The notes under the pieces are model-generated. The model was not told the origin of the DNA. It did no database searches and saw only the letters and a list, made by a program, of their open reading frames with translations. Below, one piece after another: positions 53,554-62,523 of a stretch of 64,000 nt of DNA. This DNA is from Bifidobacterium anseris. Its GTDB lineage: Bacteria > Actinomycetota > Actinomycetes > Actinomycetales > Bifidobacteriaceae. Each line of letters starts with the position of its first letter. Positions within the stretch are counted from its first letter, which is position 1. The position numbers were made by a program, and so were the translations under genes. The stretch is from assembly GCF_002860345.1 (NCBI RefSeq), contig NZ_NMYC01000005.1:186001-250000 (forward strand), given 5' to 3'.

Positions 53554-54045
53554 TTGTTATGGGGAAGTGAGAGGGGGGCGGGGATGTCCGCAATGGCCGT
53601 GCCGCGCCGCCTGGATCGGATCCCGGCACCCGGCCGCCAACGTCGCGACACGCCGAAACGCCCGTTCTTGGCCCATCTTCGGTGTGCGGAAATTCGCCTG
53701 CGGAGGAATGATATAGTTATGCGCTTAAGTATCGCGGAACTGGCATGGCATGAGGGTGTGCATGTCGGCGAAATCGTTGGAAAATCAACGAAAAGTCGAC
53801 GTAAAACATCGCTCGTACCGCCGCATGGGCGTGCTGAAATGCACAGCTTATTGAGTGAAGATCGGCGCAATGTGCGATGACGGACGTTGAGCGGAGGGTC
53901 GTGGCCGCGACGGTGCTGTCAGTTGCGTAGCAGGGTTGAAAATCGCCGCAATATCAGGGAAACGGCGGCTTCTGAGGGTAGTGGAACGCCATCGGAGGGA
54001 CTTGCGGGGGAAGTGGGTGTCGTTCGTCGTGCGACGCGGGGGAAC

Positions 54046-54082
54046 TTAAGCGCTTGACAAACTGAAAACACACGGTTATATT
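54046..54082 (+). promoter_or_regulatory. Promoter and operator of the sugar permease genes
   Basis: Operator TTAAGCGCTTGA (54046-54057) overlaps TTGACA (54054-54059); a 17-bp spacer and TATATT (54077-54082) follow. It is nearly a copy of the promoter at 51892-51928. Confidence 0.8.
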
Positions 54083-54094
54083 GAGTGTCATCAC

Positions 54095-54213
54095 TTATCA
54101 CAGGCAGGCAGAGAAGCCTGAGGTGGGTATTCCAAAGGACTCATTGCTGAGTCGGGAGGAAAACGCAGACGCCCCGGCGTCGGCGGAAGGATAAGGAAGG
54201 AACAGAGACCATC
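54095..54213 (+). ncRNA. Structured leader RNA, copy 2
   Basis: CAGGC (54101-54105) and GCCTG (54116-54120) close the same loop AGGCAGAGAA, followed by AGGTGG. The second hairpin is GACTCA-TTGC-TGAGTC (54138-54153). Compared with copy 1 the loops are kept while stem pairs change together. Confidence 0.6.
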
Positions 54214-55290
54214 ATGACTACCACACAGCCGAACGTAGCGGTCGCGGAGCGGTCCGCCGCGGACATCCCGTTCAACAAGCATCGCAGGGATTGGAAGAAG
54301 ACGGGCATCATCGTCCTCTTCTGCCTCGTGCCGGTTGCGCTCCTCGTCGTCTTCACGTATCTGCCGTTCTTCCAGATGTGCGGATACAGCCTCTACAAGA
54401 TGAAGTACATCGGCACGCCGAAGTACATCGGCATGAAGAACTACGTCGACATCTTCACCCGTCCCGACCTGCTCGCGACGCTCAAGCTCTCGCTGTACTA
54501 CATGGTCGGCGCGCTCATCCAGGTGGCCCTCGCGCTCTACCTCGCCACGGTCCTCGCCTTCAAGGTCAAGGGTGGTGCGTTCTTCAAGGGTGCGCTGTTC
54601 TTCCCCTACCTGATCAACGGCATCGCGATCGGCTTCATCTTCAAGTTCTTCTACACCCGCGGCTACGTGCTCGATTCGGTGCTCCAGTGGTGCGGATTCG
54701 ACCTCAACAACCTGCCGTACTGGCTGCGCGACCAGAAGGTCAACAACTGGTCGCTCGTCGCCTCCTCGGTCTGGAGGTACCTCGGCCAGACGATGATCCT
54801 GTTCATCGGCGCGATCATGTCGATTGATGGTTCCCTCTACGAGGCGGCTGAGATCGACGGCGCGAACAAGTGGCAGCAGTTCAAGCACATCATCCTGCCG
54901 GGCATCCAGACGATCCTCGTTCTGAACATCATCCTGTCGATCACCGGTTCGCTCTCCGCCTTCGAAGCGCCGTACGTCATCACCTCCGGCGCGAACGGCA
55001 CCGGCACCTTCTTCGTCCAGATGGACAAGATTGCGCACTCTGACCAGAAGGTGGGCCTCGCCTCCGCGATGGCCGTGGTCCTGCTCATCATCATCATGAT
55101 CTGCGCGCTGCTGCAGAAGATCGTCATGGGCTGGCTGTTCCGTGACGCGGACGATGGCACCGCCAAGGCCCGCAAGCATGCGCAGAAGGTCGAGAAGCAG
55201 CGCAAGAAGGCGCTGCGTCAGGCCAACAAGGTCAAGGCCGGCAACGCCCCGCTCTTCAAGAACGGAGCCCAGAAGGAAACCGAGGCGTGA
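54214..55290 (+). CDS. Sugar ABC transporter permease (MalF/UgpA type)
   Basis: A 358-residue inner-membrane permease with six core helices and the EAA loop EAAEIDGANKWQQFKHIILPG that docks the ATPase. A Lys-rich C-terminal tail (RKHAQKVEKQRKKALRQANKVKAG) is longer than usual. No ATPase gene is nearby, so a shared multi-sugar ATPase (MsiK type) elsewhere probably powers it. Its stop lies next to or inside the start region of the second permease. Confidence 0.93.
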   Translation: MTTTQPNVAVAERSAADIPFNKHRRDWKKTGIIVLFCLVPVALLVVFTYLPFFQMCGYSLYKMKYIGTPKYIGMKNYVDIFTRPDLLATLKLSLYYMVGALIQVALALYLATVLAFKVKGGAFFKGALFFPYLINGIAIGFIFKFFYTRGYVLDSVLQWCGFDLNNLPYWLRDQKVNNWSLVASSVWRYLGQTMILFIGAIMSIDGSLYEAAEIDGANKWQQFKHIILPGIQTILVLNIILSITGSLSAFEAPYVITSGANGTGTFFVQMDKIAHSDQKVGLASAMAVVLLIIIMICALLQKIVMGWLFRDADDGTAKARKHAQKVEKQRKKALRQANKVKAGNAPLFKNGAQKETEA

Positions 55291-55352
55291 GCACGATGTC
55301 TAGCGAAACGATCACCCCGGATATGCAAACGAACTCGCAGAAAGGAAAGGCC

Positions 55353-56222
55353 ATGGAAGCCTCCGTCGAAAAGGTGAGCGCCTGGTACCATGTGCGCCGT
55401 TGGGTGCTCTCCTTCCTCAAGTACTTCAGCCTCGTCTTCATCACGTTCTGCGTCCTGCTGCCGCTCGCTTCCTGCGTGTGGACGGCCGCGAAGACCGACG
55501 CCGAATACAAGACTGGCAACGTCATGGCGATGCCGCACAACTGGTTCAACTTCCAGAACTACGCGGATGCGTTCAAGCTGTCGAACATGGCCGTCGCCTT
55601 CCGCAACTCCTTCATCGTTCTGGTGTGCGTCTGCTTCATGACGACGATCATCGGCACCCAGCTCGCCTACGTCCTGAGCCGCTTCCAGTTCCCGGGCAAC
55701 GCGTTCATCCGCGGCGCCTTCACGATCGCGGCACTGCTGCCGGGCATCGCGATGCAAGTCGCGGTCTACAAGATCATGGGCTCGCTCGGCATGATTAACT
55801 CGTTGTGGGGCTACATCATCATGTCGATGGGCACCGATGTCATCTCGATCTACATCTTCATCCAGTACTTTGAAAACCTGCCGATCTCGCTTGACGAGGC
55901 GGCGATGATCGACGGCGCGAGCTACTTCACGATCTACGGCCGTATCCTGCTGCCGCTGCTCAAGCCGGCAATCGTCACGGCCCTCATCCTCAAGGGCGTC
56001 GGCATCTACAACGAGTACTACGCCGCGAACCTCTATCTGCAAGACAAGCAGAAGCTCGGCACAGTGGCAATCTCGCTGTACGCCTTCACCGGTCCGCAGG
56101 GCTCGAAGTACAACCTGATCTGCGCAGGCGTCATCGTGACGCTGCTGCCCGCCCTGATCCTGTTCCTGATCTTCCAGAAGCAGATCTACAACGGCGTTGC
56201 AGCCGGCGCAGTCAAGGAGTAA
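55353..56222 (+). CDS. Sugar ABC transporter permease (MalG/UgpE type)
   Basis: A 289-residue permease with six helices and EAA loop DEAAMIDGASYFTIYGRILLPLLKPA. I start at ATG 55353, preceded by AAAGGAAAGG. An alternative GTG at 55287 overlaps the previous stop (GTGA) and adds 22 polar residues; either could be used. It forms the membrane pair with the MalF-type permease upstream. Confidence 0.9.
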   Translation: MEASVEKVSAWYHVRRWVLSFLKYFSLVFITFCVLLPLASCVWTAAKTDAEYKTGNVMAMPHNWFNFQNYADAFKLSNMAVAFRNSFIVLVCVCFMTTIIGTQLAYVLSRFQFPGNAFIRGAFTIAALLPGIAMQVAVYKIMGSLGMINSLWGYIIMSMGTDVISIYIFIQYFENLPISLDEAAMIDGASYFTIYGRILLPLLKPAIVTALILKGVGIYNEYYAANLYLQDKQKLGTVAISLYAFTGPQGSKYNLICAGVIVTLLPALILFLIFQKQIYNGVAAGAVKE

Positions 56223-56258
56223 TTTCCAGACTTACCCTTCCCCTTTCCTCACCGTCAG

Positions 56259-56302
56259 GGAGCCGTGCCGAGCGAGTTGCGTGCGGCGCGGCTCCCTTTC
56301 TC
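56259..56302 (+). terminator. Hairpin between the permease and beta-mannosidase genes
   Basis: AGGGAGCCG pairs with CGGCTCCCT-type sequence across a long loop and is followed by TTCTCC. Moderate strength; some transcription may continue into the mannosidase gene. Confidence 0.5.
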
Positions 56303-56363
56303 CTCTTCTTTCCCGATTTTCCGTCGGCGGCCTCGGGCCGCCCACAATCCAGGAGCACATATC

Positions 56364-59072
56364 ATGACCAACACCTCTTCTACCTTCGCCCCGCTGTCGA
56401 GCGGCTGGACCGTCACCGCAATGAATCCGGAGGTCGCGCCCGCCGACCTGCGTGAGAAGCTGACCGCCGGCATCCCGGCGACCGTCCCGGGCGAGGCGAC
56501 GCTCGACCTGCTCAACGCCGGCCTTATCCCCGACCCCTTCGATGGCGACAACGAGAACAAGCTGCAGTGGACCGGCGACGTCGACTGGCGTTTCACCTGC
56601 ACCTTCGAATGGCATGACGACAGCAACACACGCCACGATCTCGTCGCCTACGGCCTCGACACCGTCGCGACGATCGAACTCAACGGCGACCCGGTTGCGC
56701 AGACCGAGAACTGCCACCGCTCCTACCGCTGGGACGTGCGCGACCTGCTGCGCGACGGCGAGAACGTGCTCACCGTCACCTTCATGTCCCCGGTGCGCTA
56801 TTCCGACGCCGAGGAGCAGCGCCGCGGCTACTACCCGCACACCGAGCACCACGCCTTCAACCAGATCCGCAAGCCGAGCTACTCCTTCGGCTGGGATTGG
56901 GGCATCGACGTCGCGAACGCCGGCATCTGGCGTGAGATCGGCATCGATTCGTGGAGCGGCGTGCGCCTCGCCGAGGTTCGCCCGCTCGTCGACGTTGCCT
57001 CCGACGGCACCGGCATCCTCAACGTGCACATCAAGGTCGAGCGCGAAGGCCATGGCCGCATCATGAACCCGATGGACGCCCACAAGTTCCAGACGCCGGT
57101 CCCGGTCCACGTGACGCTCGAAGGCTACGGCACGATGCTTGAGGCCGACGGCTCGGTCGATCAGGGCCGCGACGAGACGACGATCACGATCGCCGTGCCG
57201 GACGCGAAGCTGTGGTGGCCGCTTGGCTACGGCGAGCAGCCACTCTATGCCGTCGACGTCAAGGCCGGTGCCGATCTGCAGGCCGAATGGAAGGGCCGTA
57301 TCGGCTTCCGCACCACCCATGTCGACACGCGCGCCGACGACCTCGGCCGCCCGTTCCAGATCTACGTCAACGATGTGCCGGTGCACGCGCACGGCTACAA
57401 CTGGATCCCCGACGACGCGTTCATCGCGCGCGTGACGAAGAAGGATTACGAGCGCGGTATCCGCGACCTCGTCGAATCGAACTCGAACATGGTTCGCGTC
57501 TGGGGTGGCGGCATCTACGAAGCCGACGAATTCTACGATCTGTGCGACGAATACGGCATCATGGTCTGGCAGGACTTCATGCTCGCGTGCGCCGCCTACC
57601 CGGAGGATCCGGAGACGAAGGAAGAAGTCGAGGCCGAAGCCCGCGAAGCCATCGTGCGCCTGTCGAGCCACCCGAGCCTCATCGTCTGGAACGGCTCGAA
57701 CGAAAACTACGTAGCCTACGCCGAATGGGGTGGCTACAAGCAGGCTGTGCGCGACGACGATCTGCCGGCGAACGAGTACGGCTACGGCGAAAAGGGCTGG
57801 GGTGACTACTACTACTCGGAGCTCTTCCCGCAGCTGCTCGCCGAACTCGACCCGACGCACGTCTACCTGCCGAGCTCGCCGATGAGCTTCACGAAGTTCA
57901 CGAACGCGAACTGGGACACCGATGGCACGATGCACATCTGGGATGCGTGGAACCGCAAGGACTACCGCATCTACGCCGAGTACACGCCGCGCTTCGCCGA
58001 CGAATTCGGCTATCAGGCGCCTCCGGCATGGAGCACGCTCGTCGGCGCCGTGCACGACGAGAAGCTCGAGCCCTTCGGCAAGCAGATGCTCGTGCACCAG
58101 AAGGCGATGGGCGGCAACTACAAGCTCGCCCGCGGCATGCGTTCGCATCTGACCCCCGGCCAGCTCGACGACGTGAGCTTCGGCGGCGTCGTCAACGGCA
58201 AGCCGAGCGACGGCGAGCACAGCTGGCTCATCCCTACCGACGACTGGGCCGATATTCAGGATTGGCACTGGGCGTGCCAGCTGCAGCAGGCGCATGCGAT
58301 GAAGTTCGGCGTCGAGCACATGCGTTCGCTCGCGCCGGTCAACGCTGGCGCGCTCATCTGGCAGCTCAACGACGACTGGCCAGTCGTCTCGTGGGCGGCC
58401 GTCGACTTCAACGGCCACCGCAAGCCGATGTGGTACGCGTCGCGCGACTTCTTCGCGCCGCGCCTCGCCACAATCCAGCCGCGCACCTCGGAAGAGTACC
58501 GTCAGACGCACAGCTGGGAAGGCGTCAAGGTGGGCACCGACCACTTCGAGCTCATCGTCCTCAACGATACCCGCGAACCCGTCAAGGACACGTGGACGGT
58601 GCAGCGCGTGACGCTCGGCGGCGACGTGCTCGCGACGCAGACGATCGACGTCGATCTCGACGCGACCTCGCACAAGGGCTACACGCTCAACGACGACATC
58701 GTCGCCTATGACGACCCGAACGCCGAACTCATCGTCGCGACGCCGTCCGACGATTCCTTCGCGCGCGTCGTCTACAACCCGGCGGAAGTCGTCGACCAGT
58801 CGCTCGCGGCGCCCGGCGAGGCGTTCACGGCGGACGCGAAGAAGGTCGACGGCGGCGTCGAGCTCACGGTGACCGCGAAGGACTACGTGCGCGACCTGTT
58901 CGTCATGGTCGACAAGGTGGATCCGAAGGCCAGCGTCGAGGAAGGCCTCGTCTCACTGCTGCCGGGAGAGTCGGTCACATTCCACATCACGACGGACGCC
59001 GACGATCCGCAGGCCTTCGCGGCGGCCAACGTGCTGCGCAGCGCGAATGACCTCAAGCGCGAAGCGAAGTGA
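56364..59072 (+). CDS. GH2 beta-mannosidase
   Basis: A 902-residue cytoplasmic enzyme that removes mannose from the non-reducing end of beta-mannosides. The N-terminal jelly-roll domain (IPATVPGEATLDLLNAGLIPDPFDGDNENKLQWTGDVDWRFTC) is typical of beta-mannosidases. Acid/base is Glu447 in WNGSNENY and nucleophile Glu547 in ADEFGYQ. CAGGAG stands before ATG 56364; the upstream open codons are not used. It follows the importer genes and precedes the LacI regulator. Confidence 0.92.
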   Translation: MTNTSSTFAPLSSGWTVTAMNPEVAPADLREKLTAGIPATVPGEATLDLLNAGLIPDPFDGDNENKLQWTGDVDWRFTCTFEWHDDSNTRHDLVAYGLDTVATIELNGDPVAQTENCHRSYRWDVRDLLRDGENVLTVTFMSPVRYSDAEEQRRGYYPHTEHHAFNQIRKPSYSFGWDWGIDVANAGIWREIGIDSWSGVRLAEVRPLVDVASDGTGILNVHIKVEREGHGRIMNPMDAHKFQTPVPVHVTLEGYGTMLEADGSVDQGRDETTITIAVPDAKLWWPLGYGEQPLYAVDVKAGADLQAEWKGRIGFRTTHVDTRADDLGRPFQIYVNDVPVHAHGYNWIPDDAFIARVTKKDYERGIRDLVESNSNMVRVWGGGIYEADEFYDLCDEYGIMVWQDFMLACAAYPEDPETKEEVEAEAREAIVRLSSHPSLIVWNGSNENYVAYAEWGGYKQAVRDDDLPANEYGYGEKGWGDYYYSELFPQLLAELDPTHVYLPSSPMSFTKFTNANWDTDGTMHIWDAWNRKDYRIYAEYTPRFADEFGYQAPPAWSTLVGAVHDEKLEPFGKQMLVHQKAMGGNYKLARGMRSHLTPGQLDDVSFGGVVNGKPSDGEHSWLIPTDDWADIQDWHWACQLQQAHAMKFGVEHMRSLAPVNAGALIWQLNDDWPVVSWAAVDFNGHRKPMWYASRDFFAPRLATIQPRTSEEYRQTHSWEGVKVGTDHFELIVLNDTREPVKDTWTVQRVTLGGDVLATQTIDVDLDATSHKGYTLNDDIVAYDDPNAELIVATPSDDSFARVVYNPAEVVDQSLAAPGEAFTADAKKVDGGVELTVTAKDYVRDLFVMVDKVDPKASVEEGLVSLLPGESVTFHITTDADDPQAFAAANVLRSANDLKREAK

Positions 59073-59076
59073 TCAT

Positions 59077-59117
59077 TTAAGCGGCCATCAGCGCTTCGGC
59101 AACTGATGGCCGCTTAA
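59077..59117 (+). terminator. Perfect 15-bp hairpin after the beta-mannosidase gene
   Basis: TTAAGCGGCCATCAG (59077-59091) pairs with CTGATGGCCGCTTAA (59103-59117). No T tract follows. The ends resemble LacI-type half sites of this locus. Confidence 0.55.
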
Positions 59118-59171
59118 CTATCGTCCGGACCATTCGACCTGTTCGGACGAGACAATCGCACAATAGGCAGA

Positions 59172-59212
59172 ATTATAAGAAAAGTCGGACGATTATGAGG
59201 AAAAGTCGGACG
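59172..59212. repeat. Two 20-21-bp direct repeats upstream of the lacI gene
   Basis: ATTATAAGAAAAGTCGGACG (59172-59191) and ATTATGAGGAAAAGTCGGACG-type unit (59192-59212) stand head to tail. Confidence 0.75.
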
Positions 59213-59238
59213 GCGAGATGCGTCGACCGACCTTTCTC

Positions 59239-59264
59239 TATACAATGGTTCTGAAGCGATTCAG
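59239..59264 (+). promoter_or_regulatory. lacI promoter with autoregulatory operator
   Basis: TATACA (59239-59244) serves as the -10 box. CTGAAGCGATTCAG (59251-59264), a LacI-type inverted repeat, covers the predicted start point. Confidence 0.6.
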
Positions 59265-59400
59265 TGCAGGCGTCCCCGCGGATGCGACACGGAATCGCGA
59301 GGCACCAAGCACAACGCATGACGTCCGGGCATGGACGGCGGCCACAGAACGCAGCGGCACAGCGGCGTGCGCGCGGCGTGACGGGATTGGAGAAATCGAC

Positions 59401-60432
59401 ATGGCGGCACAGAAGACGAAGGTCACGATCTTCGACGTGGCGAAGGCATCGGGGGTGTCGAGCAGCGCCGTGTCCTACGCGTTGAACGGAAAGCCGGGCG
59501 TCTCCGACACGACGCGTGCGAAGGTACTGCAGGTCGCCAGAGAACTCGGATGGAAACCGAACGGCGCCGCGCAGTCGCTCGCGCAGTCGAAGACGCGACG
59601 CATCGGCCTGATCCTCGGCTACGATCCGCAGCTGCTCGCCGTCGAGCCGTACATGATGAGCCTCATCTCCGGCCTCGGCGCGGAGCTCGAGGAGAAGGAC
59701 TACTCGCTGCTCGTGCGCATGTCGATGGACAGCGACGACGAGGATTCGATCATCGAGGATTGGGTCGCGACGAGCAACGTCGACGCAATGCTGCTGCTCA
59801 ATCTCGAAATCGGCGACCCGCGCATCGACATGATGAAGCAGAATCCGCAGATGCCGGTGCTCGCCGTCGCCGACGCGTCGCTCACCGCCGGGCTGCCGAC
59901 GCTCGCGAGCGACGACGCGGCCGCCGTCGGACTCGCCGTGCGTCACCTCTACGATCTGGGACACCGCAACATCGCGCGCGTCGCCGGCCCTGAGGAACTC
60001 GGTCACTCGTACATCCGCGACGCCGCGTTCTCCGAAGTGACCGCCGAACTCGGCGTGCGCTACCGCTGCCTGCACACCGACTACACGCCCGCGGCCGGCG
60101 CCGACGCGACGAAGCGACTGCTCAGCGTCAATCCGGCGCCGACGGCGATCATTTACGACAACGACGTGATGGCGCTCGCCGCGGAAGGCGTCGCGGCGGT
60201 GAGCGGCGTGCGCGTGCCCGAGGATCTGTCGATCATGAGCTGGGACGATTCGTTCATGTGCGAGGCCGCGCATCCCGGCATCACGGCGCTCAACCGCGAC
60301 ATCGTGGAATCAGGACGCATCGCCGCGTCGCTCATGCTCAAGCTCATCGATGGTGAGGAAGTGGACGTCGTCGAGGAACCGCCCTACGTGCTGCGCGTGC
60401 GCGAATCCACCAGCCCGGCCCCGGAACGCTGA
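59401..60432 (+). CDS. LacI-family regulator of the glycan locus
   Basis: A 343-residue LacI protein: helix-turn-helix VTIFDVAKASGVSSSAVSYALNGKPGVSDTTRAKVLQVARELGWKPNGAAQSLAQ, then a ligand-binding domain with VDAMLLLN, IIYDNDVMALAA and LSIMSWDDS. I start at ATG 59401, preceded by GGAGA. Operator-like sites with a GCG core stand in its own promoter and upstream of the CE2/GH1, binding protein, permease and alpha-galactosidase genes. It is therefore the likely local repressor, released by a mannan- or galactoside-derived sugar. Confidence 0.88.
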   Translation: MAAQKTKVTIFDVAKASGVSSSAVSYALNGKPGVSDTTRAKVLQVARELGWKPNGAAQSLAQSKTRRIGLILGYDPQLLAVEPYMMSLISGLGAELEEKDYSLLVRMSMDSDDEDSIIEDWVATSNVDAMLLLNLEIGDPRIDMMKQNPQMPVLAVADASLTAGLPTLASDDAAAVGLAVRHLYDLGHRNIARVAGPEELGHSYIRDAAFSEVTAELGVRYRCLHTDYTPAAGADATKRLLSVNPAPTAIIYDNDVMALAAEGVAAVSGVRVPEDLSIMSWDDSFMCEAAHPGITALNRDIVESGRIAASLMLKLIDGEEVDVVEEPPYVLRVRESTSPAPER

Positions 60433-60470
60433 GATGTGCGGCGCATGCTCGCCGCATAGGAGAAGAAAGA

Positions 60471-60516
60471 CGGCAGCGGCCCCGCCTGATAAGTCATGCA
60501 GGCGGGGCCGCTGCCG
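60471..60516 (+). terminator. Terminator after the lacI gene
   Basis: A perfect 18-bp GC-rich stem (60471-60488 with 60499-60516) with a 10-nt loop; no clear T run. Confidence 0.7.
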
Positions 60517-60582
60517 TATCCATAGGATCCATAAATGAACCGGACGATCGCAATGCGCACCGGTGGCGATCGCGAAGATGCC

Positions 60583-60795
60583 TGTTGGCGAACGCTGCGG
60601 GTGCAAGTTGCGGCGGTCGCGTTCGCGCGGCGGGGTGTTGCGAACGGTTCGGGTGCAAGTTGCGGCGGTCGCGTTCGCGCGGCGGGGTGTTGCGAACGGT
60701 TCGGGTGCAAGTTGCGGCGGTCGCGTTCGCGCGGCGGGGGCGTTGCGAACGGTTCGGGTGCGGGGTGCGGCGGTCGCGTTCGCGCGGCGGGGGTG
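60583..60795. repeat. Four tandem copies of a 52-53-nt hairpin-forming repeat
   Basis: Units start at 60583, 60636, 60688 and 60741, each beginning KGTTGCGAACGGTTCGGGTG and ending GTCGCGTTCGCGCGGCGGGG. Copies 2 and 3 are essentially identical. Each unit can fold on GCGAACG/CGTTCGC arms. The array ends 12 bp before the stop of the DUF624 gene and is related to the decayed array at 5120-5279. Confidence 0.88.
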
Positions 60796-60807
60796 GGTCA
60801 GGGAAGA

Positions 60808-61458
60808 TCAGGCGTCGTGGTCGGCGGGAGTGTCGCGCGGCTTGAGCTGGAAGGCCTTGCAGGTCCAGCGCATGACCGCCCACATCGAAACGCCGGCGCC
60901 GAGGACGCACCACAGAATCGGCACCCAGACAATCGCGCCGGGCGCGAACCACATCAGCACGAACGGCAGCGCGATGAGTGCGACGTTGCCGAGCGCCAAC
61001 AGCGGCTTCATCAGCGACAGGCGGATCGACTGGCGGATCTGCTCCCACCAGGACAGCTTGCTGCGGCCGGACAGCGGCAGCACGAAGGACAGCATCATCG
61101 CGACGATGACGAGCGCGCCGAGCGTGACGCCGTAGATGATGGACGCTGCGTCGCCGGACTGCCGCGAGATGTACCACAGGTCGACGGCGCCGATCGCGAA
61201 GAGGACGATGAACAGCAGCGAGAACAGCATGTTGACGCCGAAACGACGTTTGATCGCGCGCCAGAAGGTGCGCAGGACGCCTTCATCGGTGTCCTCGACG
61301 ATCTCACGTGCGACTTCGCAGGCGGCCGAGGTCGCCGGACCGATCGTCACGATCGGAATCGAACAGACGAACCATGCGACGGACAGCATCGCGAGGTCGC
61401 CGATGCGGCCCATGACGATGTTGAACGGATTGTCCTGACGGAACAGGCTGGAACTCAT
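60808..61458 (-). CDS. DUF624 (YesL-family) membrane protein
   Basis: A 216-residue membrane protein with about five helices. The YesL pattern is clear: an N-terminal NPFNIVMGRIGDLAMLSVAWFVCSIPIVTIGPATSAACEV and a regular helix spacing after it. Its role is unknown, but the family usually sits in sugar ABC transporter loci. GGAGAGGAG lies before the ATG. It follows the membrane-anchored gene at 61559 on the same strand, probably in one operon. Confidence 0.85.
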   Translation of the reverse strand: MSSSLFRQDNPFNIVMGRIGDLAMLSVAWFVCSIPIVTIGPATSAACEVAREIVEDTDEGVLRTFWRAIKRRFGVNMLFSLLFIVLFAIGAVDLWYISRQSGDAASIIYGVTLGALVIVAMMLSFVLPLSGRSKLSWWEQIRQSIRLSLMKPLLALGNVALIALPFVLMWFAPGAIVWVPILWCVLGAGVSMWAVMRWTCKAFQLKPRDTPADHDA

Positions 61459-61558
61459 GGCGGTGTCTCCTCTCCAGATGGCTTCGGATGTCTACAGATT
61501 CTTGTCTACAGATGATTCTGGCGTGCAGTCAGTGGATCGCATGCCGCTGCCGGCACGT

Positions 61559-62299
61559 TCAACGGTACAGGTATTCGATGAAACGCTGTGCGTTGCCGCT
61601 CTGCTTCGTGTTCGCGACGACGCCGATGAGCGCGGCGTCGGAGGTCGCAAACTCATGCCAGCGTTTCGCATCGTCGAGCTTGAGGCCGTAGGGTTCCGCC
61701 TTGCCTTTGCCGCTGCCGGAGTCGTCGACGTCGTCGGCGAGCGCGGAATCGTCGAATCCGTGGAAATCCTCGACATAGGCGTGCAGATCGCCGTATTCGC
61801 CGGCAGGCAACGCCGATTTGAGATTCGTGAAGTAGCCGTAGCCGGCGAGTTCGCGGAAGACGGAAGGCGGTGCGATGACGACGTCGATCTGCTCGCTCGA
61901 GATCATCGTCTGCAGTTTGGAAAGGCCGTCCTTCTTCGTGTCGAAATAGTCGTCGATGATGACGTCCTGCCCGAGCGTCTTCGCGTACTGCTCCTGTAGC
62001 TTCGCAGATTCGCCGAGCGGCAGCGTGCTGTCGACGACAGCCGCGTACAGCGCGGGACGTTCGCGCGGCGAGACGAAACGGACGATGACGAAGGCGCACA
62101 ACGCGATGATGATGACGGCGGCGACGCACGGAATCAGGAAATGCTCGCGGAAATAGGCGGCCTTCTGCCGCATCGGCAGTTTCGCGAACACATACAGTTT
62201 CGATTTGCCGGCGTATTGCGGGGACTGCGTGAGCGTGTCCACGGCCGCGCGCTGGGATTCGGTGAGCCGATCGTTCGGCGAATGCTTGTCTGCTGCCAT
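61559..62299 (-). CDS. Membrane-anchored protein with binding-protein-like outer domain
   Basis: A 246-residue protein: a cytoplasmic head (about 55 residues), one membrane helix (FLIPCVAAVIIIALCAFVIVRFV) and a C-terminal outer domain. That domain (QEQYAKTLGQDVIIDDYFDTKKDGLSKLQTMISSEQIDVVIAPPSVFRELAGYGYFTNL) looks like part of a solute-binding fold. ATG 62299 has GAGGAAGG upstream. It shares the strand with the DUF624 gene and a divergent promoter with the alpha-galactosidase gene. Function unknown; a link to sugar sensing or uptake is inference. Confidence 0.7.
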   Translation of the reverse strand: MAADKHSPNDRLTESQRAAVDTLTQSPQYAGKSKLYVFAKLPMRQKAAYFREHFLIPCVAAVIIIALCAFVIVRFVSPRERPALYAAVVDSTLPLGESAKLQEQYAKTLGQDVIIDDYFDTKKDGLSKLQTMISSEQIDVVIAPPSVFRELAGYGYFTNLKSALPAGEYGDLHAYVEDFHGFDDSALADDVDDSGSGKGKAEPYGLKLDDAKRWHEFATSDAALIGVVANTKQSGNAQRFIEYLYR

Positions 62300-62392
62300 G
62301 GCGCCCTTCCTCTCGTCATATCTTCCGGCGGCGTCGCCGGTGGCCGCGGTGCGCACATCGGCGTGTCGAAGTGAACCTCAGCCATGTTCTGT

Positions 62393-62421
62393 TTGCGTTA
62401 CTTAACCGCTTAATTTATACT
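62393..62421. promoter_or_regulatory. Divergent promoter with a shared LacI-type operator
   Basis: Plus strand: TTGCGT (62393-62398), a 17-bp spacer, TATACT (62416-62421), driving the alpha-galactosidase. The operator TTAACCGCTTAA (62402-62413) lies in the spacer. On the minus strand a TTGACT and TATAAA pair spaced about 15 bp points to the membrane-anchored gene, so one site could control both. Confidence 0.7.
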
Positions 62422-62523
62422 GGTTGAACGAAAAAGTCAACCCCTTATGTAGTGCCGACGGCGGAGCTTACGGGGGAACTGAATGCGCGGCGGACACGCC
62501 GCAGTTGTGCGAAGGAGACAACG

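Noticed and set aside
53440-53880. A 146-codon frame after the binding-protein gene
   Set aside because: It runs through a perfect terminator hairpin and lacks any family features.
56232-58673. An 813-codon minus-strand frame
   Set aside because: Antisense of the GH2 beta-mannosidase with conserved catalytic residues.
60583-60795. CRISPR array
   Set aside because: The 52-53-nt units are contiguous, with no unique spacers and no cas genes.
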